Positions 24,634 through 35,500 of a stretch of DNA of 64,000 nucleotides are shown one piece after another (the first letter of the stretch is position 1; every line of letters starts with the position of its first letter). The DNA comes from Poa pratensis (lineage: Eukaryota > Streptophyta > Magnoliopsida > Poales > Poaceae). The translations under genes and the position numbers were made by a program. The notes under the pieces are model-generated. The model was not told the origin of the DNA. It ran no database searches and saw nothing but the letters and a program-made list of their open reading frames with translations. Location of the stretch: NCBI GenBank assembly GCA_947311845.1, contig CAMZMU010000027.1:30332125-30396124 (forward strand), in the 5' to 3' direction.

Positions 24634-25094
24634 CGTGGCAACTTAAAGTGCAAAGTGTGGTACTAGTACCATGAGTACTGTCACCAACAAAGCGACCTAA
24701 ACAGACACAACCTAACAAGTCTAGCTAACCGGCTAGGACGGCGGCCGCCCGATGCGAGCATCGCCGACCTAACCATGCGTGCATGTGCAGCGCCGTCCAC
24801 CTAGCCGGCCGGCGAGAGGATAGAAGGGAGCTCCGCCTCCGCGTACGTCTTGCTAATGAATGCTCTGAAACCTAGGAGTAAAACGCGGAGGATTGAATGA
24901 ACGGGCCTTTATGTTTTGCAGTACAACTTTTATTACTGCGTTGCCACCTCGATCAAACCTCTTGGAACGGAAGGCAGCTTAGCAGGCCTCGCATTCACAG
25001 CAACTTTCGGTGTACGCACACGGTAACGTAGGGTTCCGATCCGCTTAATTTCCTCACCTTAACTTTCGCCGTCATCTTAATTTGAAAGCTTAAG
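24634..25094. other. Short spacer, nothing recognised
   Basis: Low-copy-looking DNA between a Stowaway element and the GC-rich retroposon. No coding frame, RNA gene or repeat could be supported. Confidence 0.4.
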
Positions 25095-26217
25095 CCTCCC
25101 ACCCCCGAGGCGGCGGCGCCGCGCCGCCCCCGGGGTGCCCCCTCCTCGCCGCCCTCAACCCCTCCCCCGATCTAACTCCTCTCCCGCCGCCGTCGCTGGG
25201 GACATCACCGGCCTAGGCTGTGTGGCGTGCCGGTGGCGGCGGCGGCGGCGGCTCTCCCTCGGCCGCGATCTAGATCGGCGGGGCGGCGCACTTCTCCGGC
25301 TGGATCTTCGGCGGTGGTGCGGGCCGGCGGCGGCCAGGGTTGGCGTGCAGTGGCGGCGGACGGGATGAAGGCGATGGTTTCGTCTGGACCTAGGTTCCGG
25401 CGGGCCGAAATCCGGACCTCCAACTCCATGGCGGCACATCCTGGGCTAGACACGCACCACGAGGGCGTTGGGGGCCCCGGCCCTGGGCGTGGTGGTAGTG
25501 GCCTCCTTCTTCGCCGAAGGTGGTCCGCCTTCTTCGGGTAGATCGACGACGGGTGGGGCGGGTTGGCCGGTGAGAACCGGGCTCCGTTTGGGAGACGACG
25601 ATGTTGGCGCCCCCGGGCGTCATCACCTTGTTGAAGGCATCGTTGCTCCGCCCTCAACCTGTTTGTTCCGGGGGAAACCCCAGATCTGGTTTTCCAGATC
25701 AGACGATGGCGTCACCTTCGGTGTCGTTCACCCTCTTGAGGGCATCGTTTTGGAACACGAACTACCTGGAGGGGGTCAGCTGGCGGAGCGGTGTTTTATC
25801 TGCCACGTCGATGTCGGTGAGGCTCGGCGGCGTGGCGCTGCGGGGTCTCGATTTCGGGTTGATGGACTCGCACATGGTGGCGCTGTTCGGCATCGTGGCG
25901 ATGCCGACGGCAGACCTGATTTTGCAAGGTCATGGTGTTGATCCTTTCTGAAGATGGGTTCGTGGAAGACGGCGGCAGCGACTAAAGGGTACACATCGGT
26001 GTGCGTTGAGTGTTTAGCTGAAGGTTTTTAGATAATGTGCGTTGGTGTTCGTCACCCCCATCATAGTGGTAGCGACCCTTGTTGTCGAGAGGTTGACTTC
26101 AGTTTATTCTCAATATTGTACTTTGTAAATCTGGTTGGAATTAATAAGTGTGAATGGCTGTGTGCATCACTCGATGCAGAGGCCGGGGACTCGCACCCTC
26201 CTTTTCTAAAAAAAAAG
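25095..26217 (+). mobile_element. Gene-less GC-rich retroposon (LINE-derived?) with poly(A)
   Basis: It begins with a very GC-rich leader (cccccgaggcggcggcgcc) and ends with ggctgtgtgcatcactcgat, gcagaggccggggactcgc and an A run (26208-26217). That 3' end is of the type found on grass LINE elements. No reverse transcriptase or ORF1 frame lies between, so it resembles a non-autonomous element made of LINE untranslated regions. No convincing target duplication could be found. The left limit is approximate. The several long open frames inside (for example 25468-25941) show no known motif. Confidence 0.45.
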
Positions 26218-26355
26218 ATGAGATTGTACAACTCCGAGTAAATAAGAGGCTACAAATCGATTGCTACGAGTGGAGCAGTCCTGCCCATCTCTTATTCTCT
26301 TTCGTCGAACTCGATTATGTTTTGGAATTCCATGCACACACAAAAAAGTGTGAAT

Positions 26356-26451
26356 GGCTTTGTCTAAATTCATATGTATCTAGTTAAGTATTTAGACTAG
26401 ATACATGTGTATCTAGACAAAGTTGTGCCCACTAATATGGATCAGAGGGAG
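26356..26451. mobile_element. Degenerate Stowaway MITE
   Basis: The right end atcagagggag is followed by ta, and the inside is palindromic: tttgtctaaattcatatgta and tacatgtgtatctagacaaag pair imperfectly around ctagttaagtatttagac. The left terminus is lost. Confidence 0.5.
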
Positions 26452-27533
26452 TACTGAAATTTGTAGGTAAAGCTATTGAAAGATGGAAAAAGGGATAATT
26501 GTCATTCCAAATAAGGTCTAGTGCAATGTAAAAGACACCCCATTTTTGGTGCCAAATCGTCAACGCTATATTCGTCATATGAAAATAGACGTTTTTCCAT
26601 GCATGGAGGGTGTGTGGAGGTTCGATGTGCAATCCACCATAGGCTTCGCCTTATCCGGTGAGGTTTTCTAATGAGAGACAAACATGGCTACACCTCACAT
26701 TTTTATCGATATCCTATGGGCACATATAAAACTCCCCGAGCAAAAGGCAAAAACCGCTACCAAAAGGTCGAAGTAATTTATAAAAAGATTGAGCGGGGTC
26801 ATGCAATTTGTGTAATCGTATCACAAGAATTCCGTTATCGAAACTCCTCACGCACAATTACAAACAAATCAGGAGCAATTTCTTGGTGAACAGTAGTAGA
26901 TGCAAGGTTCACATGAGACGCTATTATTCTCGCATGTTTTGCTTATTTATATATTTTGTACATATCAAAATCGATCTTGTTATATAGTAGCTAGCGACAT
27001 ATTGTGTGAAACCGACTAATATTTCTCTATGTCCGAGATACCGTGTCTACCATGTCTTCATATTTCCTACCGACACAAAAATCAGATGGTGTTTCTAAAA
27101 ACAGACAATATCCGAAGAATTCCATCCAAACTCTAACGAGATTTATAATAAATAAAATTTGAAACCTTTTGTTACAAATAGGAGCTTGCAACCCGGTTAT
27201 ATATACATGATATATCAAGCGAAGGTTAATGAAAGTTTCTTCCTTTGAGAGTATAAATTCACACCCATATCAGGAACATTAATAGAGAATATCAACGCTA
27301 TTAGAGTATCCTTGTACGATTTTTTTAATTCTATTAGTATGCATATCATGTCTTAATGGCCTCATTGATTTGCAGGATTTCAGAACACGTGAAGAACAAA
27401 AACACATGAATTCGTCTTCTTTACAAGAAAACTTATCCAACTACAACAGCCAAAACACACACTAGCAATATATGTTCTGATTAAACCAGTCAATCCCGGC
27501 AGGTCTGAAGTTGGCATGGTGGTTGCTGATTTC
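26452..27533. other. Gene-free spacer left of the LINE
   Basis: AT-rich sequence with short open frames only (for example 26671-26889). None resembles a known family. It ends in the 15-bp target site later duplicated by the LINE. Confidence 0.4.
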
Positions 27534-27548
27534 AAATCAAATCATCCA

Positions 27549-29222
27549 CCCCATCGACCCATCCCTCTGGATCGGAACTCACCCACCCCATCGACCCATC
27601 CCTCCCTGCGGCTGTTCTCCAATACGCCGATGACACGCTTATCATCGCCAAGGCATCGCCGACTGCTGCTCTCCTTCTGCGGCAAATCCTTGACGACTTC
27701 GCAGCAGCCACGGGGCTCACAATCAACTACCACAAAACTACTTTCGTCCCCATCCATCTCTCTGAGGCGCTCACTCATTCCATCGCCAACATCCTAGGAA
27801 CCCCCATCTCCTCCTTCCCCCAAACCTACCTCTGCCTGCCGCTCTCTCCCCTCAAACTTCCGCCATCCGCTTTTCAGCCCCTTCTAGATCGCATTGACAG
27901 ATATCTTGCTGGGTGGAAAGCTTGCCTTCTTTCCAAAGGTGGCAAGCTTGTCCTCCTTGCTGCTGTACTCGATAGCCTCCCTACGTACTACATGTCCTCC
28001 CTTCTCATACCAATTATGATTTTGCAAAAAATTGATCGGAGACGCAGGATCTTCTTTTGGTCGGACGATGACTCCTGCTCTGGGGCTAAATGTCTTGTTG
28101 CTTGGGAAAACGCATGTAGGCCAAAAAACTGTGGCGGTCTAGGAATAAAAAACTTGCATTCACAAAATATTTGCCTTATGTTGAAATTTTGTTACAAGTT
28201 CTTGCATGCAGAGGACCTCCCATGGAAATCTTGGTTGCTCAACCACTCGCCTTGCCACCATACACCCTACCAAAACCAGACATACCTTACCACACTCCTC
28301 TCCAAATACATGCCTATGCTTACGCAGCTAACACAATGCCAAGTCCGAAATGGCCATTCCACTTTCTTCTGGGATGATCGATGGATCACCCCTGAGCCTC
28401 TCTCTGCTGTCTACCCAACTCTCTACTCCCACCACACCAAACAAAAAGCCCTAGTCTACGAAGTGCTGAATGATGGAGTCGATAACAACCTGCGTAACAG
28501 GCTAACCTCTGCTGCCGAGCTCGAACTCGAATCGCTTTCTGATTTGTTGCAGGATTTCGCTCTGACGGACTTGCCGGACCAAAGGACCATGCTCAATGGA
28601 GGAGTCTTCTCCACCAGCGCGGCCTACAAGCAGCTACACCACCACCTCCTCTCTGATGATTCCACACCAATTTGGAGATCAGGCGCCCTCACCGCGTTCG
28701 CATCTTCGCCTGGCTCCTCCACCTCGACCGCCTCAACACCAGGAAAAACCTCTTCGGCAAGCACATCCTCGACACCGACAAATGCCCTCGCTGCCCCACG
28801 GAGGCAGAAGACCGTCATCACCTGTTCTTCCGATGCCCAGCTGCCATGGAGGTCTGGACGGCCCTCCAGCTCCCCCCTCTCGACTTCACCGACGACCTAT
28901 GGACAACAAGCAAGCACCACTCACTCTCTGCCGCTGCCTGGCCCTTCGCGCTGACCTCCATCCTCTAGAAGATCTGGGATGCTCGGAACGCGCTCGTTTT
29001 CCGCGACCTAAACCTCCCTGCCAGGATGATTGTTCAGAACATTAGGGATGATCTTAACCTTTGGACTCTACGAATTAAGAACCCTGCTAAGCTAGTCTCC
29101 ATTGCTAGCTGGAGAGATCACGTCTCTCTTGTACTCCCTCTGATGTAATTCTAAAAAGACACGATGGTGATGCAATAATATTCAGGTGGGATCCTCTCCC
29201 CCTGGTGACCGCTTCAAAAAAA
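27549..29222 (+). mobile_element. 5'-truncated LINE (non-LTR retrotransposon) with 15-bp target duplication
   Basis: It is bounded by the exact 15-bp direct repeat aaatcaaatcatcca at 27534-27548 and 29223-29237 and ends in a poly(A) run (29214-29222). The body encodes only the C-terminal part of an L1-type polyprotein. This is a complete target-primed insertion of a 5'-truncated copy. At the 5' junction a 21-bp phrase (ccaccccatcgacccatccct) occurs twice with a 37-base period (27546 and 27583), suggesting slippage at the end of reverse transcription. Confidence 0.9.
27604..28990 (+). pseudogene. LINE reverse transcriptase C-terminus with zf-RVT domain
   Basis: Starts inside the RT palm: LQYADDTLIIAKA carries the catalytic YADD motif, followed by FAAATGLTINYHKT, YLCLPLSPLKLP, DRIDRYLAGWKA, LSKGGKLVLLAAVLDSLP and FFWSDDD, all typical of L1-type plant RTs. 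Further on come KNCGGLGIKNL and a zf-RVT domain (FAWLLHLDRLNTRKNLF, then KCPRCPTEAEDRHHLFFRCP). The frame changes near 28670, where the long frame loses similarity and another takes over, and an in-frame TAG follows at about 28967. The N-terminal endonuclease and most of the RT are missing, so it is inactive. Confidence 0.85.
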
Positions 29223-29237
29223 AAATCAAATCATCCA

Positions 29238-29915
29238 TGTCAAGCGTTTTCTGGACGAGGCGACCCACATTTTAGCTACGTCTAGCCATCCATGTCAAGC
29301 GTTGTCCTGCCTAGACTGCATGGGTGCATGGAGCACAAAGACACGATTCTCTTTTGCGGGAAAAAAAATCGTGTCTCTGTTTTGGGCAATTGGATTGCAC
29401 CGTTCGCACTAAAACTTGTTCTGGGCAATTGTTCTGCCACAGCTTTACTGCAGCAGTAAAAACACAGTACTGTCAAACAGTGCGCTTACTCGCACTAAAA
29501 ATATCTCTGACAAGACAGCTGGCGTTTCCCGGTTCCAAAGATAGAAGACGACAGATGCAAGAACCCGGCTGCTTCCTCCCAGTCCCAGCGCAGTGACCCG
29601 TTTTCGCCCTCCTCTCCTCACTCCTCACTCCCACTGCGCGCTGGCGGCTGTCGGATCTCACACGAAATTAAGAAGAGACAAACAAACTCTAATTCGAATT
29701 TAGAGAGATTTGGCGTAGCAATATTGACGGCTTTTCGGGTTCTTTTCATTGCATTATATAGTAGGATACAACCGCGTCTAACTCGACTTCACAGACCCAA
29801 CACGACGCAACTCAATACAGCTTTGGTTTACAAAACTTGCCTAATACGTAGAAGGAAAACGACACGAACTTAAACTTTCCTAAGCAGCATACGCCGAACC
29901 GACCTAAGCTTATTA
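29238..29915. other. Short spacer right of the LINE
   Basis: tccatgtcaagcgtt occurs twice about 54 bases apart (29234 and 29288). No gene was recognised; open frames at 29324-29596 and 29473-29661 are uninformative. Confidence 0.4.
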
Positions 29916-29950
29916 GGGCATGTATATAGGTTGATAAGATGGTCTTATCT

Positions 29951-30713
29951 TTTTTTTGAAAGCCTGCGTACATCAGAAGTACCACATACAGGATGAAGTA
30001 CAAGAAGAAGAGCAAAGCTCGACGCAGGGGAACAGAGCAAAGATCAAGCTCAAGCAACAACGCCGGCGAGGAAGACGAAGACCGACGACCACCTTCTTAC
30101 CGCTGCCTGAGGGTACCTCCTACCTTGTAGATCGCCGCATAGCCCGTCCGCCGCGCAGCAGCGGAACTTCAGCCGATGAACGTGCACGGCGAGCACCCTC
30201 CCTCTCTAGCAACTCCACCTTGCCGCATCCGTCTTCATCCGCAACGCCAGCAGAAGCCGCGAGGCCCGCCCGGCCCTGAATTCCATCCTCCAGATCCTCC
30301 CTCGTAGCTCCACACCGAGGAGGTCGACCTCCCCGCCGGCCGGCAAGGAGGAGTAAGAACCAGAGGAAAGCCGGGAGATCCGCAGATCCCCAGCCAGCAA
30401 AAGCCGCGCGCGCGACGCCGGAGCTCCAAGAAGCACCACCGCCAAAGGGGAACGCGCCGACACCCCACCTAGCCACCGACACCATCGCCGCCTCCACGAC
30501 GCCGCCGGCGGGATCCTAACGCGACCTACGCTATGTACAAGCCGAGATCTGGGGATCCCCCACCCTCCCGCCGCCGGAGCGGCCGACGGAGGGGAGGAAT
30601 CCCTCAGATCGCCGGCGAGCGAGGTGGTCGAGCTGGGTCGCCCAAAACTCGCCTCTGCTTTCTACTGTAGAAAGAGAGAGCGGCCGACGACTCTTTTGCT
30701 AAAGAGTCACACT
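29951..30713 (-). mobile_element. Gene-less GC-rich retroposon with 17-bp target duplication
   Basis: The exact repeat ataagatggtcttatct flanks it at 29934-29950 and 30714-30730. A T run at its left edge is the poly(A) tail in minus orientation, so it is a target-primed retroposon of about 763 bp. The body is GC-rich and resembles a promoter/leader fused to a 3' UTR (tacttcatcctgtatgtgg before the tail). A minus-strand open frame of 125 residues (30120-30497) has no motif I recognise. It is similar in design to 25095-26217. Confidence 0.75.
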
Positions 30714-31028
30714 ATAAGATGGTCTTATCTTATATATGCCACCTAATTAATTAGATATGACAATAAAAACATGATGTGCAATGATTGATAAGAGATTTTA
30801 TCTTTAATAACCAGATATCCTAAAAAAGTGGTGAGACATATTGTTGCTAAGATATGATCTCTTAGTTAAGATAAGACAAACTTTTTTTTTCATTTCTCTA
30901 TCCTCCAAGGCTCCAACTCATCAATTATACTATGTGGCGCTGATAAGATAAGACAGTTGAACATGAGTTTTACAAGGCCATATGGCGCCAGGACGGCTCA
31001 GATTCATCGTGGACCGATCAATTTTTGT

Positions 31029-31131
31029 CCGCGGTCAACGGTGAATTTCGGCCGTCGAATGGCCGAAACGGATGGCCCATCCGCGGGCAACGGTGAATCT
31101 GGGCCGTCGAATGGCCGAAATGAACGGCCCA
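31029..31131. repeat. Two 52-bp repeats upstream of the protease gene
   Basis: Copies at 31029-31080 and 31081-31131 share ccgcgg-caacggtgaat, ggccgtcgaatggccgaaa and the cggccca-type end, with a few differences. They lie 167-270 bases upstream of the protease ATG and so could fall in its promoter, or belong to a MITE end. Confidence 0.8.
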
Positions 31132-31186
31132 GATTTCACCCTGGCGCTAATTGTCTTTTCCGGTTGAACATGCCCTTATTCACCCC

Positions 31187-31194
31187 ATAAAATC
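31187..31194 (+). promoter_or_regulatory. Candidate TATA-like element of the protease gene
   Basis: ataaaatc lies 104 bases upstream of the protease ATG, in an otherwise GC-richer stretch. Supported only by position and AT content. Confidence 0.3.
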
Positions 31195-31297
31195 CGCCAC
31201 AGAACCAAAACCCCATGCTGAAATCTAACGCCAGCGTCCATCTCCCCATTCACATGCCCGCGTAGGTCCCGGTTCTTTCCTGCTCCCAGCTACCGCC

Positions 31298-32590
31298 ATG
31301 CCTCCCCCACCGGTCCTTTGCCTCCTCTTCGTCTTGCTCGCCGTGTCATGGTCGTCTGAGGCGGCGAGGCCGCGGGCGAAGCCGCTGCTGCTCGGCCTGC
31401 GGACGCGGCAGATGCCGGTAAGGGCGCTACCGCGGCAGCCCAGCAAGCTGCGGTTCCACCACAACGTCAGCCTCACCGTCTCGCTCGCCGTCGGCACCCC
31501 GCCGCAGAACGTCACCATGGTGCTCGACACCGGCAGCGAGCTGTCCTGGCTTCTCTGCGGCGCCAGGAACAACGCGACGTCCTTCCGCCCGAGGGCCTCG
31601 TCCAGCTTCGCCGCCGTGCCTTGCGCCTCCGCGCAGTGCCGCTCGCGGGACCTGCCGTCGCCGCCGGCGTGCGACGGGGCCTCGCGCCGGTGCAGCGTGT
31701 CGCTCTCCTACGCGGACGGGTCGTCCTCGGACGGCGCGCTCGCGACCGACGTCTTCGCCGTCGGCAGCGCGCCGCCGCTCCGCGCGGCGTTCGGCTGCAT
31801 GTCCTCCGCGTTCGACTCCTCCCCGGACGGCGTGGCGAGCGCTGGGCTGCTGGGCATGAACCGAGGCGCCCTCTCGTTCGTCTCGCAGGCCAGCACCCGC
31901 CGCTTCTCGTACTGCATCTCCGACCGCGACGACGCCGGCGTGCTGCTCCTCGGCCACAGCGACCTCCCCCCTTTCCTGCCGCTCAACTACACGCCCCTGT
32001 ACCAGCCGGCGCTGCCGCTCCCCTACTTCGACCGCGTCGCCTACTCCGTCCAGCTCCTGGGCATCCGCGTGGGCGCCAAGCACCTGCCCATCCCGGCGTC
32101 GGTGCTCGCGCCGGACCACACGGGCGCCGGGCAGACCATGGTGGACTCCGGCACGCAGTTCACCTTCCTCCTCGGCGACGCGTACTCGGCACTGAAAGCC
32201 GAGTTCTTGCGACAGACCAGGCCGCTGCTCCACGCGCTGGACGACCCGAGCTTCGCGTTCCAGGAAGCGTTCGACACGTGCTTCCGCGTGCCCCACGGGC
32301 GGTCGCCGCCGGAGGTGACGCTGCCGAGCGTGACGCTGCTGTTCAACGGCGCAGAGATGGCGGTGGGCGGGGACAGGCTGCTGTACAAGGTCCCCGGGGA
32401 GCGGCGCGGCGGCGACGGCGTGTGGTGCCTGACGTTCGGCAACGCGGACATGGTGCCCATCATGGCGTACGTGATCGGGCACCACCACCAGATGAACCTG
32501 TGGGTGGAGTACGACCTGGAGCGCGGCCGCGTCGGCCTGGCGCCCGTCCGCTGCGACGTGGCCAGCGAGCGCCTCGGCCTCATGCTGTGA
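31298..32590 (+). CDS. Aspartic proteinase, PCS1-like (pepsin A1 family)
   Basis: An intact intronless gene for 430 residues. A hydrophobic signal peptide covers residues about 6-22 (VLCLLFVLLAVSW). The first catalytic motif is VLDTGSELSWLLC with Asp77, preceded by LRFHHNVSLTVSLAVGTPPQ. The second is MVDSGTQFTFLLGDAY with Asp283. The flap tyrosine region is SLSYADGSSSDG. Cysteines are spaced as in plant nepenthesin-type proteases. The sequence around both motifs matches PROMOTION OF CELL SURVIVAL 1 (PCS1), an endoplasmic-reticulum aspartic protease in Arabidopsis that restrains cell death in gametophytes and embryos. Whether this copy has that role is inference. The ATG is preceded by ctaccgcc, a good plant start context, and opens directly into the signal peptide. 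No frame damage. Confidence 0.93.
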   Translation: MPPPPVLCLLFVLLAVSWSSEAARPRAKPLLLGLRTRQMPVRALPRQPSKLRFHHNVSLTVSLAVGTPPQNVTMVLDTGSELSWLLCGARNNATSFRPRASSSFAAVPCASAQCRSRDLPSPPACDGASRRCSVSLSYADGSSSDGALATDVFAVGSAPPLRAAFGCMSSAFDSSPDGVASAGLLGMNRGALSFVSQASTRRFSYCISDRDDAGVLLLGHSDLPPFLPLNYTPLYQPALPLPYFDRVAYSVQLLGIRVGAKHLPIPASVLAPDHTGAGQTMVDSGTQFTFLLGDAYSALKAEFLRQTRPLLHALDDPSFAFQEAFDTCFRVPHGRSPPEVTLPSVTLLFNGAEMAVGGDRLLYKVPGERRGGDGVWCLTFGNADMVPIMAYVIGHHHQMNLWVEYDLERGRVGLAPVRCDVASERLGLML

Positions 32591-35500
32591 TGACGCCGGC
32601 GCCGCCGCGAGCATTTGGCTTAACCATCCAGTGTAAATTAGTGTGTCTTTTCGTTGTTAGACTGATCGAGCTTGTAGTAGGATTTGCGTGTGAATATATG
32701 GCAATGTAGATTATCTGCAGGGAAGCCTCCTTCCCTTTTCAACGATCTTCGCATCTTGGGTAAGTTCTGGTGCAGTATCAACATCGAATTACATTAATCC
32801 AATTCATCCTGTCGCCGTCGGCTAAATACCAGTACTGACATGGATGGAACGTTGACGGCTGATGTGCTAGCCTCTGCAACCTTAGATTCAGACGGCACCA
32901 GCTTGTGCGCGTGTGCTGGAGACACGAACGAAAGCATCACTGACGATAGGGGGCAGGTGACAGTACTCCTAGCACAAGAAGGTTCTACTCGTATTTGATT
33001 TTGTTTATTATGACTACTATGATCTTTTCCTTTCTGCATTGTTTGAATTGACAAAATGTGCAAAGTTGCATCGAGCGTCACAAAACAGAACGCTTTGTAT
33101 CGCAGTAGAATATGGGCCCGATTCTAAACAAGGGAGAAAGTTCACACGACCATCGACCAGTGAAGTGTAAGTTTAGAACATCGTGCCATGCAGTTTACCG
33201 CCCGTGCGGCCTATCGGGGCAAGGTATAGCGTGCTAATATGAAAATGCGAGCAGTAAAATGTAAGTTTCGAACAATGAGATGTGCAATCTCATGGGGGGT
33301 AAAGGAGGAGATCAATCGAATCGGATCACTCTACTGTCTGATTTGGAAACATACATGGATTGATCGTTGCTGAATGATCTAAAATTAGTTGATTCTCAAT
33401 CAACTATTAATTGACATTTATTCTCATCATTTTTCCAGTAAATAATATCCTTAGGCTTGATTTGACGGTTCTTGGTGGCGACTGACAACAGAGGAATAGT
33501 TAGTTCCCTTTTGTCTGGCAAATAGTAAAACCGAAATAACATGTATAACAATTGACAACGTAGTGATAGTTTCCTTTACAATCTCGGGAAACACAGGCAG
33601 TTCTTTTGAGCTTCCTGGACGATTAGAGATGAAGATAAATCGCTGCAAACGGTTTTCTCGGTTCGTTCATGTTGGGGACAAGCCATACCCCCAACTTCTT
33701 GACTAAAAATCGAAAGATATATATCTCTCCGCACCTATTGTTTGTGCTATTTACTTTCAAAATGCTACTGTAAACTATCACACAAATCATTTTCATTCAC
33801 AAGGAGTCATCGACTTTCAACTCATATGCAATGACAAAGCTAGGCCATTTGTCATTTATTACCACCTTGCCATCATTGAGGCTCCTGATTTTTACACACG
33901 AAAGACATCCGTTGTTGGTCTTCGCGCACATCCAATGCGCGGACATCACCCTGGCGAGTGTTTTGCCCGGGACACTTATTTCGTGCCATTTTACCGATAA
34001 CCACGTTCAGAAGACTGGACAATTCGTTGGCCCGACGGCTTATAAGCTAAGTAACCACACCGTAAGCCACACCAAACGGAGCCTAAATAAAATTTATAGT
34101 AAACATTTATACATTTTGTAACTTATAAATTTAATATTTAATTTACATAGCGCAATTAGCAACATAATTTTGTTGCTTAATGTTTTTATATGTTTTGTGT
34201 TATACCATTGTAATGTATATCATTGTATAATTCAATAGTTCTGAGCAAAATTAAAAATTATTTTTGTTTCTAAGATTCTTTCTTGAATCATTTTCGACGA
34301 TTACACAAACTATATAGTGTCGATTGTGTATATGTGTTGTGTGTGTGCGGTTGGGTGTGTGCTTGTATCTTAGTATTCTTTAAATACCATAGTTGAGATC
34401 ACTAAAGTTAGGACATAAGAAATCTTAATAGGGATTTCTAGTTTACGACTGGGTAAGCGTATTTATAGAAACTTGTATAGTATAAATTTTAGCATTGACA
34501 TTGATTTTGTACTTGATTTTCACGGCAAAATGCGATTTGCAAGTTATATGGGTTAAATAACGAGTCAACAACGCGTGCATAGTAATTTTTATTGAAGTAG
34601 CATTGCTTGTGAGAGGGCATCTAGGCTTCTACGCTAACTTTTCTAATGGAATATGCAATGACAAAGCTTGTAATACATCACCACCTTGCCATCGTTGAGG
34701 CCCCTGGTCTTTACCCACCAAGTATATACATCTGTTGTTGGTATGTATAAATTGTTTCTTATATAGTGCATTGCGTTGTGAGAAGAGCCTATTATAATCA
34801 AGAAGCATGTAATGCACCACTAGGGCTCAACAGCACATCGTATCCCACTTTAATCGTCGGTCAACAAGCAATTTAATTCGACTTAGTCCTCATAGAGATG
34901 GAATCACGAGGATCTGTGGAACTGGGGCTTACTCTACCACACCTATCCCCATGAGCCATGAGCGCGTTCGCTGGTAGATCAAACGAATCATGCTTCGTTT
35001 GATGCAACCTACACATCATCACATATAACCAAAAATAGATCAACAATGAGACTTGCTAGATGACCTCAACCATCACCGTGTCGTCATCTGCACCAAAATC
35101 AAAGCTGCTATATTCACAGTAACCATATTTAGCCTCAAATATAACTCCATGTCATCCTAATGCACAAATAAAGGAACTTCTACTCATGTCCTCACATGAT
35201 GTATGACATTTCATCCTAATCTTGAGTTTCCGAGTGTTTACCTCCATTGTTGTTGTGGATGCGAAGGGATGTGTCATTGCTAGGAATGAAAAAGTCGACT
35301 TTGTTCCCTCCATCGTCATTGAGGAAGCAGACATCGTCGAGAAGTAGTGTTCGTCAATAGAGCTGAACAACCAAGTGGATATTGGGGTGAGAGAGTAAAA
35401 TGAGGAGGTGACAAAGAGAATACGTACGGTAACAGTTAATGCCGTGTGTACACGAAGGGACATGCCATCTTACACGTTTCACACGCGTGCAACATGCACA

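Larger units (their letters stand above)
29916..31175. mobile_element. Possible MITE split by a nested retroposon
   Basis: gggcatgt with cttatta to its left, and acatgccc with ttattc to its right, could be terminal repeats and target copies of one element of about 480 bp that was later interrupted by the retroposon at 29951-30713. The interior has repeated ataagat, gataagacag and cttatct motifs. An alternative right end lies near 30965 (gataagacagttgaacatg). The limits are uncertain. Confidence 0.3.

Noticed and set aside
31427..32614. Long minus-strand and alternative-frame open frames over the protease gene
   Set aside because: They are shadows of the GC-rich protease coding sequence, with Arg/Ala/Gly-rich translations and no domain.
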